Shown one piece after another: positions 60,619-64,000 of a stretch of DNA of 64,000 nucleotides. The stretch's first letter is position 1. Each line of letters starts with the position of its first letter. The notes under the pieces were generated by a model. The model searched no databases, was not told the DNA's origin, and saw only the letters and a program-made list of their open reading frames with translations. The translations under genes were made by a program, and so were the position numbers. Origin of the DNA: Bimastos eiseni (taxonomy: Eukaryota; Annelida; Clitellata; Crassiclitellata; Lumbricidae); the NCBI GenBank assembly GCA_959347315.1, contig OY365806.1:55913217-55977216 (forward strand), given 5' to 3'.

Positions 60619-61286
60619 AAGATGCACTTTGAATATGCCGCATGCAGTTAATAAGCAATCTCTGTCAATGATGTTTTGTTCCTTCGATCGATATAGCTAC
60701 AGAGGATCGACGAAAGTCTATGCGGCTCTTAGTATCCTTTGCGTATAAGCCTACGCTGACAGTGTACGGTCAGTGCACTCATTTTAGCTGAGTTGGTTAG
60801 GCGAGTGCAGACCTAAGTGGAGCGCAGAAATCCTTTCCCTCGCAATGTGCATCATGCATAGGCCTAATTATTAGGACTAATATATTATGAGAATGCGTTT
60901 TGAGTTCCATGCTGTACTGTAATCTAATCAGATTTCATTTAACTGGCGCTTAAGTAAGTATGAAAATTGTATCTGTTTTTATAAGACCCGTTCATTCGTC
61001 TGTCATTGGAAGCCGTTATATATGGAGGTTTATCTGTCACTAGTCCTCTCCAGGTGGCAGTCGAGTGCAATGATTATAAACACGGCCTGTATACGTAGCG
61101 GTCCTGAAGACACAATTATGCATGTATGTATATGAACATTTATATAGTACCCTACAAGAACCTCTCGAGGGCGCCAATGTATAATTATATAACTTTTACA
61201 TATGCCTAATGGCCGATAGGTTAGCAGAATCCAATTGCATACATTAATATAAACTACACATGATTTAAATAAAGCAAAGGCTCTTA

Positions 61287-61442
61287 AACATCAGCATATT
61301 GAGTAGGCATAAGCATCAGCATATTGAGTAGGCATAAGCATCAGCATATTGAGTAGGCATAAGCATCAGCATATTGAGTAGGCATAAGCATCAGCATATT
61401 GAGTAGGCATAAGCATCAGCATATTGAGTAGGCATAAGCATG
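61287..61442. repeat. 25-26-bp tandem array (gcatcagcatattgagtaggcataa)
   Basis: Six copies of catcagcatattgagtaggcataag in perfect or near-perfect register; essentially no divergence, so expansion is recent. Confidence 0.95.
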
Positions 61443-61764
61443 CCAAATCCTACTTCGACGTATGTGCAAGCACACAGTAAAAACAAGTAGTAAAATTAAG
61501 GGAAATCAGAAGAGGCAAAACATTAATTAGCCTATGACATATATTATTAATAATATTAACTTATCATGGTTCAGATGATGCATTCACATGCATCATTACA
61601 GTCAGTGCACGTGATAGCTTGGCGATTTTTCATCGTTGCCTCAGTTTCATGTTTTGGATTTTATTGGCTCTAATGGAAAGATTCATTGCATAGCATTTTG
61701 CCATACAGTTAAAAAATCTGTCAGTGACTTGTACCTTCAAATTGTAACCTCTGGAACATACATT

Positions 61765-61998
61765 TATTTTATTTTATTTCAATTAATTCTGAAGTTTGAT
61801 ATCGCCCTTCTTCCAACATTTATTGCTCAGAAGTGCACGCGCCTCGACGGCGCAATTGCAGTTGTACTGCAGAGCAATATTGTGCGCGAAAGACTTGCTC
61901 AAGGTCCATATAAAGTGACGCCTCGGACGAAGGTCGAGCCCGCTCACTAAGCGCACACTGAGCGTTACGGGCTGACCGCTCTAACCAATCGGCCAGAC
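61765..61998 (-). mobile_element. tRNA-derived SINE, copy 3
   Basis: On the minus strand: gtctggccgattggttagag head, gagcgggctcgaccttcgtc B-box region (B box changed to ggctcgacc), ggaccttgagcaagtctttc body, gccgtcgaggcgcg, tggaagaagggcgatatcaa and a TAAAATAAAATAAA tail. It lies in the intron of the FAIM-like gene, in antisense orientation. Confidence 0.85.
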
Positions 61999-62363
61999 TA
62001 TTTCCAGAAAGTGAGTATATGCCTAACCAATGTATAATTGTAATTATAATTCTAAAGGAACATTTTTAAAGTGCCGCTTAAATCAGCGGCGCTCCCGATC
62101 CAAGTCGGCGACTAGGTACTAGGTAGGCCTACTATAGGTAGTAAACAAAAAGGTTATCAACCGCTTTCGAGACTGAACAGATGAGAGAATGAGGAGCTCC
62201 GCCCTAAGGGGGAGGGAAGACTATTCCAACTGGAGGGGCCTACATAAGCAAAGCTCCTTGTTTGGGCCGTAGCAGTGCGCATACTTGTAGTCCTAAAATC
62301 GTTGTGATTATAAATCCTTTCGATATGAAACAAATGATTGCTGCAATTTAATTGTATGTTCAG

Positions 62364-62550
62364 GCCAGGTGGAGGCGGTGGGTCGTTGGCTGGTATATTT
62401 TGTGGGGCCTCAGTGGCCCCTCCGGCGCCTCCAATGTCCGATGAACGTCAGACGGTCTGGTACTGGGAGTTGGACGGGGAACCAATGACTGTCATCTTCG
62501 ACAGGCACACCAGTCAAGTCTGGTGCAACGGCAACAGGACAGATGTAGTG
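62364..62550 (+). CDS. FAIM-like domain exon
   Basis: Encodes a Gly-rich link (PGGGGGSLAGIF), a Pro/Ala stretch (SVAPPAPPMSDE), then TVWYWELDGEPMTVIFDRHT and SQVWCNGNRTD. The pattern W....DGE...V........VWCNG matches the second beta-sandwich repeat of FAIM (Fas apoptotic inhibitory molecule), as I recall the family. FAIM is cytosolic and linked to death-receptor signalling and protein-aggregate control in vertebrates. The acceptor reads tgtatgttcag|G and completes the split Arg codon of exon 57879-57964. Two in-phase donors exist six bases apart: GAT|GTAGTG at 62545 and GTG|GTAGGA at 62551. The second is used here. The first FAIM repeat was not found, so this is a FAIM-domain protein rather than a sure FAIM orthologue. 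Confidence 0.65.
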
Positions 62551-63872
62551 GTAGGAGACCTATTTATTCTAAGCTTAAGCCTATGATCTGCCAATTCGTC
62601 ATCGATCCATTACTAAATCAATCAATCGATCCATTTGTCATTATTATGCATATGTATATATATATATCGCACATTCACCACACATTCACACGAACGATGG
62701 ATACTCACGCGATCACACATAGATTCGAAGATTCTGCAATTGCCGTTTCACTAAAATTAAATATTGATTTAGCCAGCCAATCGATCTCTTGAATTTGATA
62801 ACAATCAGGCCTATTATAATGAATGGCCTCAATTGGACCTACGCCTGTCAGCTCTTGATGCGATGCTCAGCGGTGCAGGATTTTCAATGGACATTAGATG
62901 GGATACTTATGGGCTCTACATGTGGGCTCCTTAACAGGAATATATGCGTTCTATCGGCTTCACGTGGGCTGTATATTCTGACAGGGTGATTTTCAGCTTA
63001 TGAGAGTTTAAGTTTTAAATGAGTCAGTATGCAGACAGGTCAATGTTGACTTTCTGTAGGCCTCACACGAGACATCAGAGATCGAGATTTTTATAATCTT
63101 AATAATAATTCCTAAAAGTTAAGTCAAAGCAATTGCTTAAAAATCATTAAATACAGTAAATCCTAATTAATTACTAATCACTACTATACATTAAACCATG
63201 TGTTGTATATAATGGTGAATATGACTGCATTTAGTTAAGCTTTGTTCATTTTTTCCATTTGGTGTTTTGTTGCGTTTTATGATTAAGTTGCAATAAAGAT
63301 AAATTGCCATTTATTAGTGTGATTTAGTTGCTACAAGGGGGTCCCTATTTAGCGGGATTCGCATCCCTTCTGGGGCTCCCATTGTAGCCAATACAAATTT
63401 GCTTGTGCATATTGTGAGATGTACTCTATTTTGTTGTTGGTTACAATAAAACACTATTTGATTTGAAAAAAACACTATTTGATAAAAGAACAATGTTTGA
63501 TAATAAAAAATAAATAGGCCTACAAAGTTTAATAAAGTAGGCCAATCATAATATCATGGCTGTGTGCTTAAAAAGTGCTAGGCCTAAGCAGTGATATGAA
63601 GCATTTATTCATTTTCAACTCAAATGAGAAACAATAATCATAATTTTCATAATTCTCCCTAAATTTAAGCGACAACCATTTCGTTTGTAGGAGCAATGTT
63701 ATAGGGCAAGGGCGCTATATTTTGTTGATTCACTGACCTAAGAGTTGTACATCGAGTAATTAAGGATCGTTTAGGGTGATAAGCAACCCCACACTATAGG
63801 CTTCATTATGAGGTCTATGAAATCTTGGTTTAAAACTGAGTGTTTCAACTCTTTGTTTTCATCCCAATACAG
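62551..63872 (+). other. 1.3-kb intron of the FAIM-like gene
   Basis: AT-rich, with four TAGGCCT-type palindromes and atgggctc/gtgggctcc words at 62906-62930. No other feature. Confidence 0.5.
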
Positions 63873-64000
63873 GAGGGATTGAGCGACGAATACAACTTCT
63901 CTGGTCCAGTCGTTCAGTTCGGAATCTATGCTAAGAATACGGAGTCGCTGCACCATGGTTGCATCCGACGCGGCCTCTATTGCGGTGGCACCCTCCCCCC
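63873..64000 (+). CDS. FAIM-like gene, next exon, cut by the window edge
   Basis: Starts after ttgttttcatcccaatacag|GAG, a good acceptor, in phase 0, the phase left by exon 62364-62550. It reads EGLSDEYNFSGPVVQFGIYA and then ESLHHGCIRRGLYCGGTLPP and stays open to the end. Only this frame is open; the other two have early stops. G-x-I near GCIRRGLYCGGTLP aligns with the last strands of FAIM (G-I-I-x-x-L-x-V-D-x-x-x-I-P) in spacing. The overlapping minus-strand frame at 63771-63956 is its shadow. Confidence 0.62.

Larger units (their letters stand above)
57965..62363 (+). other. 4.4-kb intron of the FAIM-like gene
   Basis: Holds two SINE-related insertions, tandem arrays and an unassigned minus-strand candidate exon (each listed separately). 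The stretches 58590-60390 and 60620-61280 show no supported feature; (atcg)n at 59562-59582 and a tRNA-like 'tagctgagttggttaggcga' at 60786 are noted. Confidence 0.5.

Noticed and set aside
63771..63956. Minus-strand open frame at the right edge
   Set aside because: It is antisense to the plus-strand FAIM-like exon, which has a proper acceptor and matching phase.

Overview
The window is metazoan nuclear DNA: AT-rich, with exons separated by kilobases of intron and very many repeats and transposon remains. Two exon sets point to a bilaterian with a nervous system. One is a predicted adipokinetic-hormone (AKH)/GnRH-superfamily precursor whose mature peptide has the extended 'SLPG' middle that I recall from annelid AKH-like peptides. 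The other is an Ig-domain cell-surface protein of the DIP/IgLON/lachesin (Wirin) group. With the SINE, hAT and LINE content this suggests a marine lophotrochozoan, possibly annelid-like, but the species cannot be fixed from the sequence.

Layout. 1-3.5 kb: two exons of the Ig protein on the minus strand, joined by a GC-AG intron that holds satellites and microsatellites; a nested transposon insertion lies before them. 4.4-5.7 kb: a GGAT satellite with a higher-order repeat. 8.0-8.3 kb: an array of TCTCGCGAGA palindromes. 9-14 kb: microsatellites, a dead LINE, a 513-bp inverted-repeat element, a tRNA-derived SINE and several dispersed repeat families. 14-25 kb: few supported features apart from a 16-bp AT-rich satellite, a 25-26-bp array, a LINE tail and a 550-bp element. 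25.3-26.6 kb: a non-autonomous hAT-like element. 30-32 kb: a broken LINE with a readable FADD reverse-transcriptase motif. 34-35.3 kb: hairpins, a palindromic minisatellite and a very pure hexanucleotide array. 36-47 kb: further SINE, LINE and inverted-repeat element copies. 48.4-49.3 kb: the complete coding part of the AKH-like gene (two coding exons, minus strand). 50.1-51.3 kb: an element with 26-bp perfect terminal inverted repeats. 53.5-55.7 kb: a decayed hAT transposase followed by a LINE tail. 57.9-64.0 kb: three plus-strand exons, in matching phase, of a gene with a FAIM-like domain; the last exon runs off the window.

The three genes show no operon-like or functional link; the neighbourhood is ordinary animal genome. 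Besides the genes, the most striking signal is a dispersed palindrome, TAGGCCTA, seen about 36 times where about one is expected. All long open frames inside tandem repeats were judged artefacts. Everything here was read by eye; no alignment, splice-site model or database search was run.
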